Source: Rhipicephalus microplus
Lineage: Eukaryota; Arthropoda; Arachnida; Ixodida; Ixodidae
Direction: 5' to 3'
NCBI RefSeq assembly: GCF_043290135.1
Contig: NC_134701.1
Coordinates: forward strand, 30,717,501 to 30,781,500
DNA: 64,000 nucleotides
Within the stretch, counting starts at the first letter, position 1. Each line of letters opens with the position of its first letter. Of the stretch, positions 21,636-32,790 are shown in pieces. A model generated the notes under the pieces. It did no database searches. It saw only the letters and a program-made list of their open reading frames with translations, and was not told where the DNA came from. Made by a program: the position numbers and the translations under genes.

Positions 21636-22232
21636 ATTTACACGAAAAAAGCAACTATTATTGGCGTATCTCTAAACATAGCCTGTCACATGCAGTTCTA
21701 GGCGAAATCTCTCACTAAATTGGAAGTCACTAGCCGTTTTTTGCTTGGGCTTGAAAGCCGATCGCTCGGGGTGACGTGCCGTCTGTCCCGTTAACGTCTT
21801 CAACGTGAGTTGGCCCACGCCATCTCACGGCCTTCTGCCGCAGTGGCAGCAGGAGGGTAGTGGTCGCTCAGAAGCTCCATCCTGGAGCAGCAGCTCTCAG
21901 CCACCGAGTTCGTCCCAGTAGCACACCTGGGTCGTGCCAGCCACCCGGAACGGCAACAGGACCAGCGACCCACAGCAAACGGGAACTCGTAACCACTAGG
22001 GACGGCAGCCAGAACAGTGGACCCTCGCCTGGTCCCTGGGCCAGTCACCCAGCCGGAGTCAAGAACAGTACAGCGCCTAGAGGACGTCTCCTAGTTCCAA
22101 GGACCAGACGTCCAGCCAAAAACCATCTGTCTTTGCCCGCTTCGATGCCTCAAACGCCGTCACGCGCTTCCGAAACCCGTGCGCTCGTTTTTGTCGTCTT
22201 CACTCTTCTGCCCATTTTATCACGCACCCACA
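21545..22232. mobile_element. 688-bp unclassified insertion with 7-bp target duplication
   Basis: Flanked by AGTGACG at 21,538-21,544 and 22,233-22,239. Excising the insert and one repeat joins the LINE codons exactly: RWDAALSDELADQLWAI. The insert starts TAATGTCATG and ends CGCACCCACA, has no terminal inverted repeat and no coding motif I recognise. It holds a (CA)n run at 21,604-21,632. It could be a short non-autonomous element or a solo LTR of unknown family; the TG...CA near its ends is off by three bases on the left. Confidence 0.82.
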
Positions 22233-22425
22233 AGTGACGAGCTGGCCGACCAGCTTTGGGCCATCTGGCAAGCTGAAGATGCCACCCGGGTGCAAGGACT
22301 TCGAGCGGTCACCTGAGGTACCACCATCATAATCTCCAGTGAGTAGGAAGGGACAGGGGTTTATCCCCTCTTCCCCCCCCACGCCCAATAAACTGCCAGA
22401 CTTTAGATAGTCTATTTATTCATTC
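22233..22425 (+). pseudogene. I-clade LINE ORF2 end and 3' UTR
   Basis: Reads SDELADQLWAIWQAEDATR and VQGLRAVT-stop, then a 3' UTR with an AATAAA at 22,386. LINE copy E starts immediately after. Confidence 0.82.
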
Positions 22426-22720
22426 AATCCTAATCAATAACTTGCGTTGCGAGTACTGTGGGTGTGGGTCACGGGAAATGTTGCAGTGGAGTTGACCACG
22501 CGAACGGAGTAGGTGGCTGTTTTGAAGAAGTTGGGTGCGCCCGGTCTGTTGTTAAACAGCTGGAACCGAAAACGAAGTGGACCTGAGTGAGAGGCAACTG
22601 GCGAAATTGAGCACGTGTGAGTGTGGTGTAGGCGGCAGCTTCAAAATTTTGTTTAGGTAGGAGAGTTGGGAAAGGCAGCTGGATAGCGGGATTATGGTTG
22701 AACTTAGGGCTGTCAGTACG

Positions 22721-23790
22721 ATGGTCGGGAGGGCGATGGCTAAGGAGGCTAGGAAAACCACAAGCTAGAGTGAGCTGGTGAAGTGCGAAAAATGCAAGCA
22801 GTGGTGCTACTTGGACGAGACAGCATTCACGAGTTCGGCCGACGCGCAGAAGGCGAGCTTCATGTGCAGGCTGTGCGAGGCACTGAAGGCGGCCGTGCAG
22901 CGCATGGCGGCTAGAATAAAGGGGCTTCAGGGTGAGCTTAGGGCAAAACGGGAGCAGTGGATAGAACTCCAAAAATATCTCGGAGCGTTGCGTGAGCAGG
23001 AGGAGGCTACCGCAAACCTATTCGAGCAAATGAAGGGTGACCTTCGAAAACAACGGGAAGGACGGACCGAGCTCGAGCAGCGGGTGAAGGAGCTAGTGGC
23101 GCTTTGCCCAGGCCCCGAGCGGTGTGAGACGGAAGGCGTGGGTAGCAGAGAAGGAGAAGCGGAAAGGAACAGGCGAGGAGGTATGTCAGGGGGCCGCAGT
23201 GTCTGGTCAGAGCCCGGAGGCTCCGAGAAAATACAGCTCAGTGTTACGGCAGTCTTCGAGCAGAGCAGGAACACAGGAATGACAGCAAAGAGAGAAACAG
23301 GTGAAGAAAACAGGGGCGCCATCAAACACAGCAAGCCAGCGACTGGAGCGTAGAAGGGTCCTTGTGCCTCTAACATGGCCAAGCTTAGGGATGACGTCCG
23401 ACAGTGAAAGAAGTTGGGAGAGTGAAGGTGGAGGCCCACTCAAGGAAGTGCATAGTGGACGCACTGGCCACAGCTCAGGAGGTTGTAGAGGACAGCATGG
23501 GGGGCGAAAATCTCATCACTATTCTTGCTGGTCTCAATGGTGTGTTGAAGGGTGTGTTGAAGATCAGAACCTTCAGAGAAAGTAAGAGGATGGGATGCGT
23601 AAGCTCCGAGACGCCTCTGGGAGTGTGCATGTGACCATATGCACAGTCCCGGTGGTCTGGGGGCAGCCTCGTGAGATTGAAAGGAGGGCATTTGAACCCA
23701 ACTGAGTGATCAAGAGTATGATCCGGATGCTCGGATACAGCATAATGGGTGTGAACCAAGACGTGTTCGAGCCCGGCACTCAACCCTTTG
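22721..23790 (+). pseudogene. LINE E ORF1: zinc finger, coiled coil, esterase relic
   Basis: The ATG at 22,721 matches the start of ORF1 in copies A and B, but TAG at 22,766 interrupts it. A zinc-finger-like module follows (KCEKCKQWCYLDE...FMCRLCE), then a long heptad-rich Glu/Arg/Lys helix (22,900-23,100) suited to trimerisation. A degraded SGNH/GDSL esterase domain at 23,400-23,780 includes LAGLNGVLKG (block III GxND, here GLNG). In the intact family these give an RNA-chaperone-like ORF1 protein with an esterase. Confidence 0.82.
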
Positions 23791-23999
23791 CACAGTATGG
23801 CATTCATTACAGTGGTGCGATGGTTAGCAGGGTTGGTAATAGGATGGGCCGTCACGCCACAGTTTCTTAGGGGGACCCAGAGCCCTGAGGCCAAAAGTGT
23901 AGCCAAAGCCGGTTCTAAAGAGCACAAATATCCAAGCCACACGGGGTCTACGGAAGAGGAAATCGACGTAAGCACAAGGACCGAGCTAAGTCAGGCATA

Positions 24000-26900
24000 G
24001 TCTATATTAAAATGCAGGGTGGCAGGAATAGGTTAAAGTGGTAAGAGAAAGAAGAGCAGTTAAGGCAGGAGGAGCTGATGGTATATGGAGTTGTGGAGAC
24101 ACATCTTCGGGACTCTGAGCAACAACCTTGCAATCCAGACTACCTATGGGAATATTGCAATAAAACAAAAGGCAGCAAAAAGAGGGATAGAATTGGTGCA
24201 TTTATACATAAAAGTATGGGTTGGCGAAGAATCATGCAGGGATGCATGGAACATTTAGGGTTAAGAAGGAAAGTAGATGAGCCGATGAGACTCCTTGGTT
24301 TCGTGTACTTGTGGACGGTAGCAAATAACAGAGAGTAAAACCAGGCCATAGTGGAGTGTATATCAAAGGACATTGAATAACTAGGAGGAGAATGCGAGAT
24401 AATTATACTAGGACATATGAATGAGCACATAGAAGATATAGATGGGTATACTGACCCAACAGGCAAAATGATCATGGATATGTGTGAAAGGCATGATTTG
24501 ATCATTTGCAACAGTAAGAAGAAGCGTGAAGGGCAAATAACATGGGAGGTAGGAAGGCTGCAGTAGACGATAGGTTATGCACTGATGTCACATAGAATGT
24601 ATGATAGGCTCAGAGGAATGCACATATATGAATGTGGCTCCGGAAGTCTGGGTACCGATCACGAACACATCAAGCTAAGTTTTGAAAGAGCAGTGAAAGT
24701 GGGAAGGAGACAAGATGAGCAACTACAGAAAAATTTTTATTCAGAAAGGCAAAGAGAAATAGCAACTAAACAAATTCAGAAAAAAATCACTCAGGGTATT
24801 AAAACAGCGTGGACATACACGAGTCTAATTAGACTGTTTTAGCTAGAGCTTCCTAAGGCACGTGACAAGTCACCCCGGAAAAGAAGAGACAAACCCCAAA
24901 GTTGGGGAGGTGAGAAAGTTAGGAGAGCCATAGCAAAATGTCAGGAAGTCTCTAGGGAACACAGACATGCTAAGCAGCGGGGTGAACCGACAGGTAATGC
25001 TGAAAATAAATGGGACATTTTTCTAAGCTGTAGAATGCAAGCATCCCTTCTGATCAATAAAAAGATCAGAAGAATCGGGGCTCAGTGGCTGGCAGAAGTA
25101 CATAAAAAAGATAGAAAAGCAGCTGCAAAATTTCGGAACCATCTAAACTCCCTAAGAAGTGAGGCAAGCCTATAAAATAGGCTCATAACTACAGCTCAAA
25201 GTGCTAGGTTAGAAGAGGACAGAGCTATTGAATATATAAGAACAAGGATGACAGAAAAAATTCTACAAATAAGTGCCTTATGCACCACAATAGTGAAGGA
25301 CGGATCAAGTGGCGCAATGGCTCCATTTACGCAACGAGAGTTGAAGAAGAGGTTCCTAGTAGTACATCAACATACCCAGATGGCACTTAAATTATGCTGA
25401 TAAAAACTTTGGGTCTGAAGTCAAAGCAGACTGTGAGAGAGGCAGTGAGCAAAGTAATAAGTGATGATGAAGTCCCCGATAGATAGAAACTTAGCAGGAT
25501 TAGCATGATCTATAAAGGAAAGGGGGACAAAGCTGACATAAACAACCACCTTCCTATAACAGTGACATCAGTGGTCCAAAGGCTGGTGATGCAGGTTATA
25601 AAGGAAAAACTGCAGACATGGATAGAAGATGAGGGGGTGCTGGGGAACTGCAGAATGGGTTTTAGAAACACAGGAGGTTGGAAGACAATCTGTTCTCCCT
25701 GACGGAGTGCATCCAAATAGCAGAAAAGGAACACAGGCCCCTGTGGCTAGCATTTTGGGTATCAAGGGAGCGTACCATAGCATGGTTCAAGAAGACTTGT
25801 GGGGAATACTGGGCACACTAGGTGTGGAACATGGAGTCACTAATCTTTTAAAGGATATCCATAAAAAGAATATGGGGAAAACAGGTATCCAAGCCCACAG
25901 AAGTAAAACGGGGGCTTAGGGAAGGGTGTCCTCTGTCTCCCTTGTTATTCATGATGTACCTACAAGTAATAAAGGTCAAATTAGAGGGAAGTTCACTTGG
26001 CTTCAACCTCTCTTTCGTCAAGGAAGAAAAACTCATTGAACGGGCACTACCAGCATCGATGTACGCAGATGATATAGTGCTAATGGCCGACAACAAGGAA
26101 GATTTGCAGACATTGATGGACATCTGCGGTAATGAGGGAGATAGGTTAGATTTCAGATTTAGTAAGGAAAACCAGCAATCATAATTTTTAATGATAATGA
26201 AAGTAGTGAGCTTAGGATAAAGGAGGTCACGCTAGAAATAACAAATGAATACAAATACCCGGGCGTATGGATAAGCAATGGGACCGAGTACCTAAGGGAA
26301 CACGAAATATACGCAACGACTAAAGGTAACAGGAATGCAGCAGTGATTAAAAAATAGGGCAGTGTGGAATTACAACAGGTATGATCTTGTAAGAGGAATG
26401 TGAAAAAGGGTCATGGGTCCTGGTCCGACGTTCGGCATTGCGGTGTTGTGCATGAGATCAGAAGTTGAAGCAAGATTAGAAATTAAGCAACTTGAAATAA
26501 GTAGCATTGCTTTAGGAGCTCCCGGGAACACACCAAATCAGGGAGTACAAGGTGATATGGGATGGACATCATTTGAGGGCAGGCAAGCTAGCAGCAAGAT
26601 AAAATTCGAGAAGCGGTTCAAAGAAATGGGGGAAGAGCATTGGGCTAGGAAGGTTCTCAGCTACTTGTAAATAAAGAATCTCGATACAACATGGTGGAAG
26701 CGAACCAGAAAATTGACGGTCAATACTAAGAAAACATTAAGGGGCCAAACCAAAAAGAACTATCGGTTAAAAAGAAGGTGAAAGAAACGGAGACAGATAT
26801 GTGGAGAACTGGCACGAATAAGAAGTCCACACTGGAGATCCACCGAAATTTTAAGCAGTAAATTGCCAAGGAAACAGTATATGATAATACTCAGGGTAGT

Positions 26901-27130
26901 TCTCTACAGTTTGAGGCCAGGATGGGAGTATTGCAGACCAAGACATATCGGGCCAAATACGAAGAGGTAGACACGGTATGCAGTGCATGTGGTGGAGAGG
27001 AGAAGCAAACTGCCTAACACTTGATAATGTTCTGTAAAGCACTTCACCCTATAGTTGAGGATGATGGCACAGGGTTCTTCAAAGCACTGGGGTTTAGGGA
27101 CAGGGGGGCTAAATAGACTTTAAGCGGGTA
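24000..27130 (+). pseudogene. LINE E ORF2: endonuclease, RT, C-terminal Cys motif
   Basis: The AP-endonuclease-like part includes VYGVVETHLRD (24,080-24,115; catalytic Glu) and the LG.MN.H box near 24,410, degraded to LGHMNEH. RT includes YADDIVLMADNKED (26,060-26,100) with the catalytic pair kept. The 3' part carries the CSACGG...FC Cys motif near 26,980-27,035. At least ten stops break the frame. Confidence 0.85.
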
Positions 27131-27352
27131 GAATTAACTAGAAGGAGGTTTTCTGATTGGTAGCTAAAGTCAAGGCACGAGTGAAAATTAAACCCTTCAC
27201 TGCAAAGTACCAGTCCGCAACTTCACTACTTAAAGAGAAAAAAGATAAATTTAGTTTTGGGCTCACTACTAAGTATTGGGCTAGGTGGTGTTAGCCACTG
27301 CCCAATCTAAAAGGTACAGTCATATCAATCAATCCATCCATCCATCCATCCA

Positions 27353-27695
27353 GGTACTCGGACGAGGCTCATTCTGAAATTCACGCACAAAAGAACATCT
27401 TCCTGAAAGCTTTGTATACATGGGATTTTGTGATATAGAAACATTTTTCCTTGTGGCTGTGAGCATTTACAGTACATTTTTTTTTGCTTATTCGCCCTTT
27501 GTTATTCAGTGCACACGTACCTCGACCATGCATATGACTCCGAGTACGCCTGAGCGGACTTCTCACTGGTTGCACCTCGAAATCGGCAATTGGTGTTTTG
27601 TCCTGAATTGCAATTCAAGGTATCGCATGAGGACTGAACGCTGGGCGAATTCGTAATCCATAACTACGAAAACTGGACGAAAAGAGACAAGAAAC
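27353..27695. repeat. Duplicated flank, occupied copy
   Basis: This stretch, together with the LINE tail to its left (from 26,797), is repeated at 31,376-32,267 with a few percent divergence. It ends GAAAC just before a Ty3 LTR; the second copy continues past GAAAC without that LTR. Confidence 0.85.
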
Positions 27696-27978
27696 TGTCA
27701 GAATCATGCCAACTTAGGAGGCCACTGCCACCATTATAGTGCATCAACAAGCCGCAGGACCTACACAAGTCCTACGCCGCAGCACAAGGCAACGACACGA
27801 GCCTGGTTGGTACCCGCAAGAAAGGAGAGATGTAGCAGAGCTGCGCCAGCATGACGTCACCTGGCCAAGCATCAAGCACAATGCACACGTGACCTTTGCG
27901 GCACGTCTCTACTAATATAAGATCAACGTCACCTAAGCCATAAACGCTTTTCACTGTTCGACTACCTGCCTCCTTACA
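27696..27978 (+). repeat. 5' LTR of the Mag-like Ty3 element
   Basis: Starts TGTCAGAATC and ends TTACA; TATA-like AATATAAGAT at about 27,914. TGGTGACAGCGGTGCCC (27,979-27,995) directly after it is a good primer-binding site. The left flank GAAAC is a candidate half target duplication. Confidence 0.8.
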
Positions 27979-28102
27979 TGGTGACAGCGGTGCCCGTACG
28001 TCATATAGATCCCGTCCACACTGCTTCCCCCTCCGAAGCAAGCCCTTGGATACATCCGGTGACCCATGGTTAGGATGAAAGACATGAAAAAGTGAGTTCG
28101 AA

Positions 28103-29196
28103 ATGTTTCGCACCGCTACTCACTTATCAAAGCAACCAAAAGAAGTGGAAGCAGCGACTTTACTCGTAACTGTGGGAGAAGATGGCAGAAAGGCATACAA
28201 TAGTTTCAAGTTTGATGAGGAGGCACATAGGAACGACATCGATGTACTGCTGTTGAAGGTCGAAAACTTCTACAAATTTGCGATTAACCTAACCTTCAAT
28301 GAATTTCGCTTCGGCTCCACAAACCAGAAAGAAGGTGAATCCTTTATGGAGTGGCTGACAGAGCTCAGGATATTAGCGAAACTGGGAATTTAGAAGAGCG
28401 CTTGCTTCGCAGTCGTATAATCCTGGGCATACAAGACAAAAACTTGCAACAGCGGCTAATAGCAGAAAACCCATCCCACGAAAAAACTGTTGAAATCTGC
28501 CGTATTCATGAGCAAGGCCAGGAGCAGTTTTGCCAGATCTGTGAAGGGGCGGTGATGTCACAGAACGCAGATATCTGCGCAGTCAACACGCGAGCACGGC
28601 CATGCAAACGGTGCGGTTATCTGAATCACCGCGGGGAAAGCTGCCCAGCGATAAGGAAAGTGTGCAAGAAATGTGGTGGGTTCAATGATTTCGCGCAGGC
28701 ATGCAGGTCGGCAGCACCGCAACGAACACAGAAAGACCCGAGAAAGAAAAAGCTACGCGAAGTGCACGTTGAGGATACCGAAGACTACTTTTTGGAAACT
28801 TTAACAGTCAGCACAATAGCAGCAGACCACTGGAGTGTGGTCGTTAACATTGAAGGGAAAGTATTCACATGCAAATTAGACACGGGCGCCAACTGTTGTG
28901 TGATTTCGCAAAATGACGCTAGGGAGCTAACAGATACGCCACAGCAAGCTTGCGATGCGACATTGACGGCGCTATGTGGCCACAAGACCTCGGCAAAAGC
29001 AAAAATTTGTCTGCGTTTGTCAGCCAATTCACGGACACACGAAGAATCATTTTTTTTTTTGTCGTGGAGCAGAACGTACCCATCATCCTTGAGTGGATCA
29101 GTAGCAAAACGCCTCGGCTTTTTACGTCACATACAAAACGTTCATGCTGACGAGCTTTACTCGACAACACAGCGTTACGCAGATGTCTTCTCATGA
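28103..29196 (+). pseudogene. gag: Ty3 Gag and aspartic protease
   Basis: Gag starts at ATG 28,103 (capsid-like FDEEAHRNDIDVLLLKVENF) and shifts frame near 28,370 into a 281-codon frame. That frame has two zinc knuckles, CKRCGYLNHRGESC and CKKCGGFNDFAQAC, then the protease with KLDTGANCCVI near 28,875. A stop at 29,194-29,196 comes before RT. The paired CCHC knuckles and spacing resemble Mag-like or K02A2.6-like Ty3 elements. Confidence 0.83.
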
Positions 29197-29226
29197 CTGG
29201 GGCAGCTAAAAGGTGTAGAATACACT

Positions 29227-29880
29227 ATGAAGCTCAAACCCGGTGCCGTGGGTGTCGTCGTTCCGGCACGGAGAGTCCCGGTAGCCTTTCAAGGCAAGGT
29301 AAAAAAGGAAATACAGCGCATGGAAGACCAAGGAGTCATACAACAAGTAACTGAGCCAACTAAGTGGTCTAGCTACATGTTTAATGTTGTAAAGAAAGAC
29401 AAGGTCCGCATCTGTTTGGATCCAACTGCGCTAAATAAAGTCCTACAGCGTGAACATTACCCCATGCCAACTCTTGAAAACGTAGCACCGAGGCCTGCTG
29501 GAGCTAGGTTTTTCCAACGCTTGACGCGGCTTCAAGTTTCAGGTGAAACAAGCTCTCAGACTTGCGTTCGAAGCTTTGCACGATGAGCACACCATTATGG
29601 CCGCTATTGCTATTACGCATGCCTTTCTGTATCACTTCTGCCCCAGAGATATTTCAGGCCGCGATGCACCGTGCTAGAAGGACTGCCGTGTGTCGCAGTT
29701 GTCTTGGATGATATCCCGCTGTGGGGAAAGACTACAGAAGAACATGACCACAACCTAGAACAGCTATTGTCCCGCTGTCGTAAACATAACCTACGGCTGA
29801 ATTTAAAAAAAAATGTTCCTTTTTGCAGGCAGAGCTTGGCTACCTGGGCCACATCTTTACCACCGAAGGTCTGAAGCTTC
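29227..29880 (+). pseudogene. Ty3 reverse transcriptase, N-terminal part
   Basis: Reads PARRVPVAFQGKVKKEIQRM and KVRICLDPTALNKVLQREHY, then a damaged palm region, then VAVVLDDIPLWGK (catalytic box, VLDD instead of the usual YxDD) and GHLYHR. Frameshifts lie near 29,500 and 29,680. Cut off at AAGCTT. Confidence 0.85.
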
Positions 29881-31375
29881 GGTCCAGACCCAGGCGATAT
29901 CTTTGCGAACGAAAGTTCGGAGCGCGGAAGTTGTGACAGACATGTTGGGTATGAAGCGCTGCACGAAATTAATTGTGCCAAGAAAAACTTTTAGTTCCTT
30001 ACTGTTCTTGGGTGGGGCCATTTCCAGTAAGCCTTGAACGCGTTTTGTGTCAAGCTTCAGACCTTCAGTGGTAAAGATGTGGCCCAGGTAACGAAGCTCT
30101 GCCTGCAAAAAGGAGCATATTTTTTTAATTCAGCCGTAGGTTATGTTCACGACAGCAGGACAATAGCTGTTCTGGGTTGTGGTCATGCTCTTCTTTAGTC
30201 TTTCCCCACAGCGAAATGTCATCCATGAACACTGCGACACACGGCAGTCCTTCTAGCATACGGTGCATCGCGGCCTGAAATATCTCTGGGGCAGAAGTGA
30301 TACCGAAAGGCATGCGTAAAAAGCGATAGCGGCCATATGGTGTGCTCATCATGCAAAGCTTCAAACTGGAGTCTGAGAGGTGATTTGCCAGAAACCTGAA
30401 GCCGCGTAAAGCGTTGAAAAAACTTAGCTCCAGCAAGCCTCGGTGATACGTCTTGAAAAGTTGGCTAGGGGTAATGCTCATGCAGTAGGACTTTATTTAG
30501 CGCAGTTGGATCCAAGCAGATGTGGACCTTGTCTTTCTTTACAACAGCAACCATGTAGCTAGACCACTCAATTGGCTCAGTTACCTGTTGTATGACTTCT
30601 TTGTCTTCCATGCGCTGTAGTTCCTTTTTTACCTTGTCTTGAAAGGCTACCGGGACTCTCCGTGCCGGAACGACGACACCCACGGCACCGGGTTTGAGCT
30701 TCATAGTGTATTTTACACCTTTTAGCTGCCCCAGTCATGAGAAGACATCTGCGTAACGCTGTGTTGTCGAGTAAAGCTCGTCGGCATGAACGTTTTGTAT
30801 GCGACGTAAAAAGCCGAGGCTTTCTGCTTCTGATCCACCCAAGGTGATGGGTACGCTCTGGTCCACGACAAAAAAGGATTCTTCATGTGTCCGTGAGTTG
30901 GCCAACAAACGCGGAGAGATCTTCGCTTTTGCCGAGGTCTTGTGGCCAAATAACACCGTCAATGCCACATCGCAAGCTTGCTGTGGCTTACTGGTAGCTC
31001 CCTAGCCTCGTTTTGCGAAATCACACAACAGTTGGCGCCCGTGTCTCATTTGCATGTGAATGCTTTCCCTTCAATGTTAACGACCGCACTCCAGTGGTCT
31101 GCTGCTATTGTGCAGACTGTCAAAGTTTCCAAAAAGTAGTCTTCGTTATCCTCAACGTGCACTTCACGTAGCTCTTTCGTTCTCGAGTCTTTCTGTCTTC
31201 GTTGCGGTGCTGCCGACCTGAAGCCTACGCGAAATGATTCGACCCACCACATTTCTTGCACAGTTTCCTTATCGCTGGGCAGCTTTCACCGCGGTGATTC
31301 AGATAACCGCACCGTGTGCACGGCTGTGCTCGCGTGTTGACTGCACAGATGTCTGCGTTCTGTGACATCGCCGCA
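29875..31375 (-). mobile_element. Second Ty3 (Mag-like) fragment in opposite orientation
   Basis: Minus-strand sequence homologous to 28,565-29,880 plus about 170 more bases of RT. In order from the right: knuckle CTRCGYLNHRGESC (31,300), protease tail, RT (PARRVPVAFQDKVKKELQRM; YGRYRFLRMPFGITSAPEIF; VFMDDISLWGK) and the thumb (GHIFTTEGLKLD; LGTINFVQRFIP) to WVWTEA at the AAGCTT. Its protein differs from the facing arm at many positions, so it is a different copy, not a copy of the same molecule. LTRs are absent. Confidence 0.85.
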
Positions 31376-31925
31376 GATATGTGGAGAACTGGCATGATTA
31401 AGAAGTCCACGCTAGAGATCCACCGAAATTTTAAGCAGTAAATTGCCAAGGAAAGAGTATATGATAATACTCAGGGTAATTCTCTACAGTTTGACGCCAG
31501 GATGGGAGTATTGCAGACCAAGACATATCGGGCCAAATACGAAGAGGTAGACACGGTATGCAGTGCATGTGGTGGAGAGGAGAAGCAAACTGCCTAACAC
31601 TTGATAATGTTCTGTAAAGCACTTCACCCTATAATTGAGGATGATGGCGCAGGGTTCTTCAAAGCACTGGGGTTTAGGGACAGGGGGGGCTAAATAGACT
31701 TTAAGCGGGTAGAATTAACTAGAAGGAGGTTTTCTGATTGGTAGCTAAAGTCAAGGCACGAGTGAAAATTAAACCCTTCACTGCAAAGTACCAGTCCGCA
31801 ACTTCACTATTTGGAGGGAAAAAAAGAAATATCTAGTTTTTGGTTCATTACTAAGTATTAGGCTAGGTGGTGTTAGCCGCCGCCCGATCTAAAGGGTACA
31901 GCCATATCAATCCATCCATTCATTC
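31376..31925 (+). mobile_element. Duplicate of LINE E tail
   Basis: Near copy of 26,797-27,352, including the CSACGG Cys motif, the same stop codons and the (ATCC)n tail. The left junction joins minus-strand Ty3 sequence at a short shared CAGATAT. Confidence 0.87.
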
Positions 31926-32267
31926 AGGTACTCGCACGAGGCTCCTTCTGAAATTCGCGCACAAAAGAACATCTTCCTGAAAGCTTCGTGTGCATGGGAT
32001 TTGGTGATATAGAAACACTTTGCCTTATGACTGTGAGCATTTACAGTGCGTTTGTTTTGCTTATTCACGCTTTGTTATTCAGTGCACACGTACCTTGACC
32101 CTGCATATGACTCAGAGTACACCTGAGCGGACTTCTCACTTGTTGCCCCTCGAAATCGGAAATTGGTGTTTTGTCCTGAATTGCAATTCAAGGTATCGTA
32201 TGAGGACTGAACGCAGGGCGAGTTCGTAATCCCTAGCTAAAAAACTGCACGAAAAGAGACAAGAAAC
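31926..32267. repeat. Duplicated flank, unoccupied copy
   Basis: Matches 27,353-27,695 and then runs on from GAAAC to AAATAAGGCTC without the Ty3 LTR. It therefore looks like an empty-site version of the left locus. Confidence 0.82.
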
Positions 32268-32329
32268 AAATAAGGCTCACACACAAGCTTGCCTGTACGC
32301 TTTCTTTGTTTTTTGTCCTTTTTTCGGAC

Positions 32330-32790
32330 AGTTTTCGTAGTTTGAGGTATTGGAAGCTAGTACAGAGCGTGTGTAGGTTTTCAAGGCTTCGTGTGAAACC
32401 ACAGCGCTTGGATAAGTGGCGGCGGGTAATTACGAGAGCTGACAGAGGCTTGCAGCCTATTGACCATGTGTGTGCGAAGCATTTCCCAGAAGAAGCGATC
32501 TTTGCCACATATCATGCAGAATACAAGAGAAAGGACCTGTTGCCACACCAAGTAAACTTACGCAAACTTTGGATGTTGTGTCTGCCATTTTACTGGGGCT
32601 GCCCGAAATACCTGACAGTGCAGCGAAAAACTGGAAAGTCTCTGCGAAAACGACTGGCTCTACAGCCGACTTCTCAGAAATAATGAAAGCCAAAAGGTTC
32701 AACTGCATCTGAAGTGCATGACACGACCGCTGAAAGTACGCTTAATTTATTGGGTGTGGAGACAGTGACTCCAAAGCATGGCGATGGTGA
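32330..32790 (+). pseudogene. THAP-domain protein fragment
   Basis: A plus-strand frame reads LDKWRRVITRADRGL and HVCAKHFPEEAIF, the second half of a THAP DNA-binding zinc finger (C-x2-H pair kept; the first C-x-C pair is not visible). The next segments in another frame (SKLTQTLDVVSAILLGLPEI; ESTLNLLGVETVTPKHGDG) look like linker sequence of a THAP protein. It could come from a P-like transposon or a host gene. It is incomplete and frameshifted. Confidence 0.6.

Larger units (their letters stand above)
10622..22425 (+). mobile_element. I-clade LINE split by three later insertions
   Basis: The element's pieces are 10,622-13,405 (endonuclease, RT, start of RNase H), about 15,180-15,459 (end of RNase H), 21,184-21,544 (C-terminal domain) and 22,233-22,425 (last codons and 3' UTR). 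Removing the BEL/Pao element plus one CCCAC copy joins the frame across 15,459/21,189. Removing the 688-bp insert plus one AGTGACG copy gives an unbroken read-through to the C-terminal stop. No ORF1 is visible upstream of 10,622, so the copy is 5'-truncated or its start is too decayed to see. Confidence 0.88.
22428..27352 (+). mobile_element. LINE copy E, decayed, with (ATCC)n tail
   Basis: The leader at 22,428-22,720 matches that of copies A and B but lacks their Penelope-like insert. ORF1, ORF2 endonuclease and RT follow in order, and the 3' end GCCCAATCTAAAAGGTACAG runs into an (ATCC)n tail at 27,336-27,352. Many stops and frameshifts. I name this group CR1/L2-like because of its ORF1 esterase; I could not place the RT in a clade. 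Confidence 0.87.
27696..29880 (+). mobile_element. Ty3/gypsy element (Mag-like), 5' half
   Basis: Starts with an LTR and primer-binding site, then gag, protease and the first part of RT, and stops abruptly at an AAGCTT hexamer (29,875-29,880) where sequence of the opposite strand begins. No RNase H, integrase or 3' LTR of this copy is present. Confidence 0.85.

Noticed and set aside
21545..22232. Solo LTR interpretation of the 688-bp insert
   Set aside because: The TG start would be at 21,548, leaving three unexplained bases inside the duplication, and no matching LTR exists in the window.
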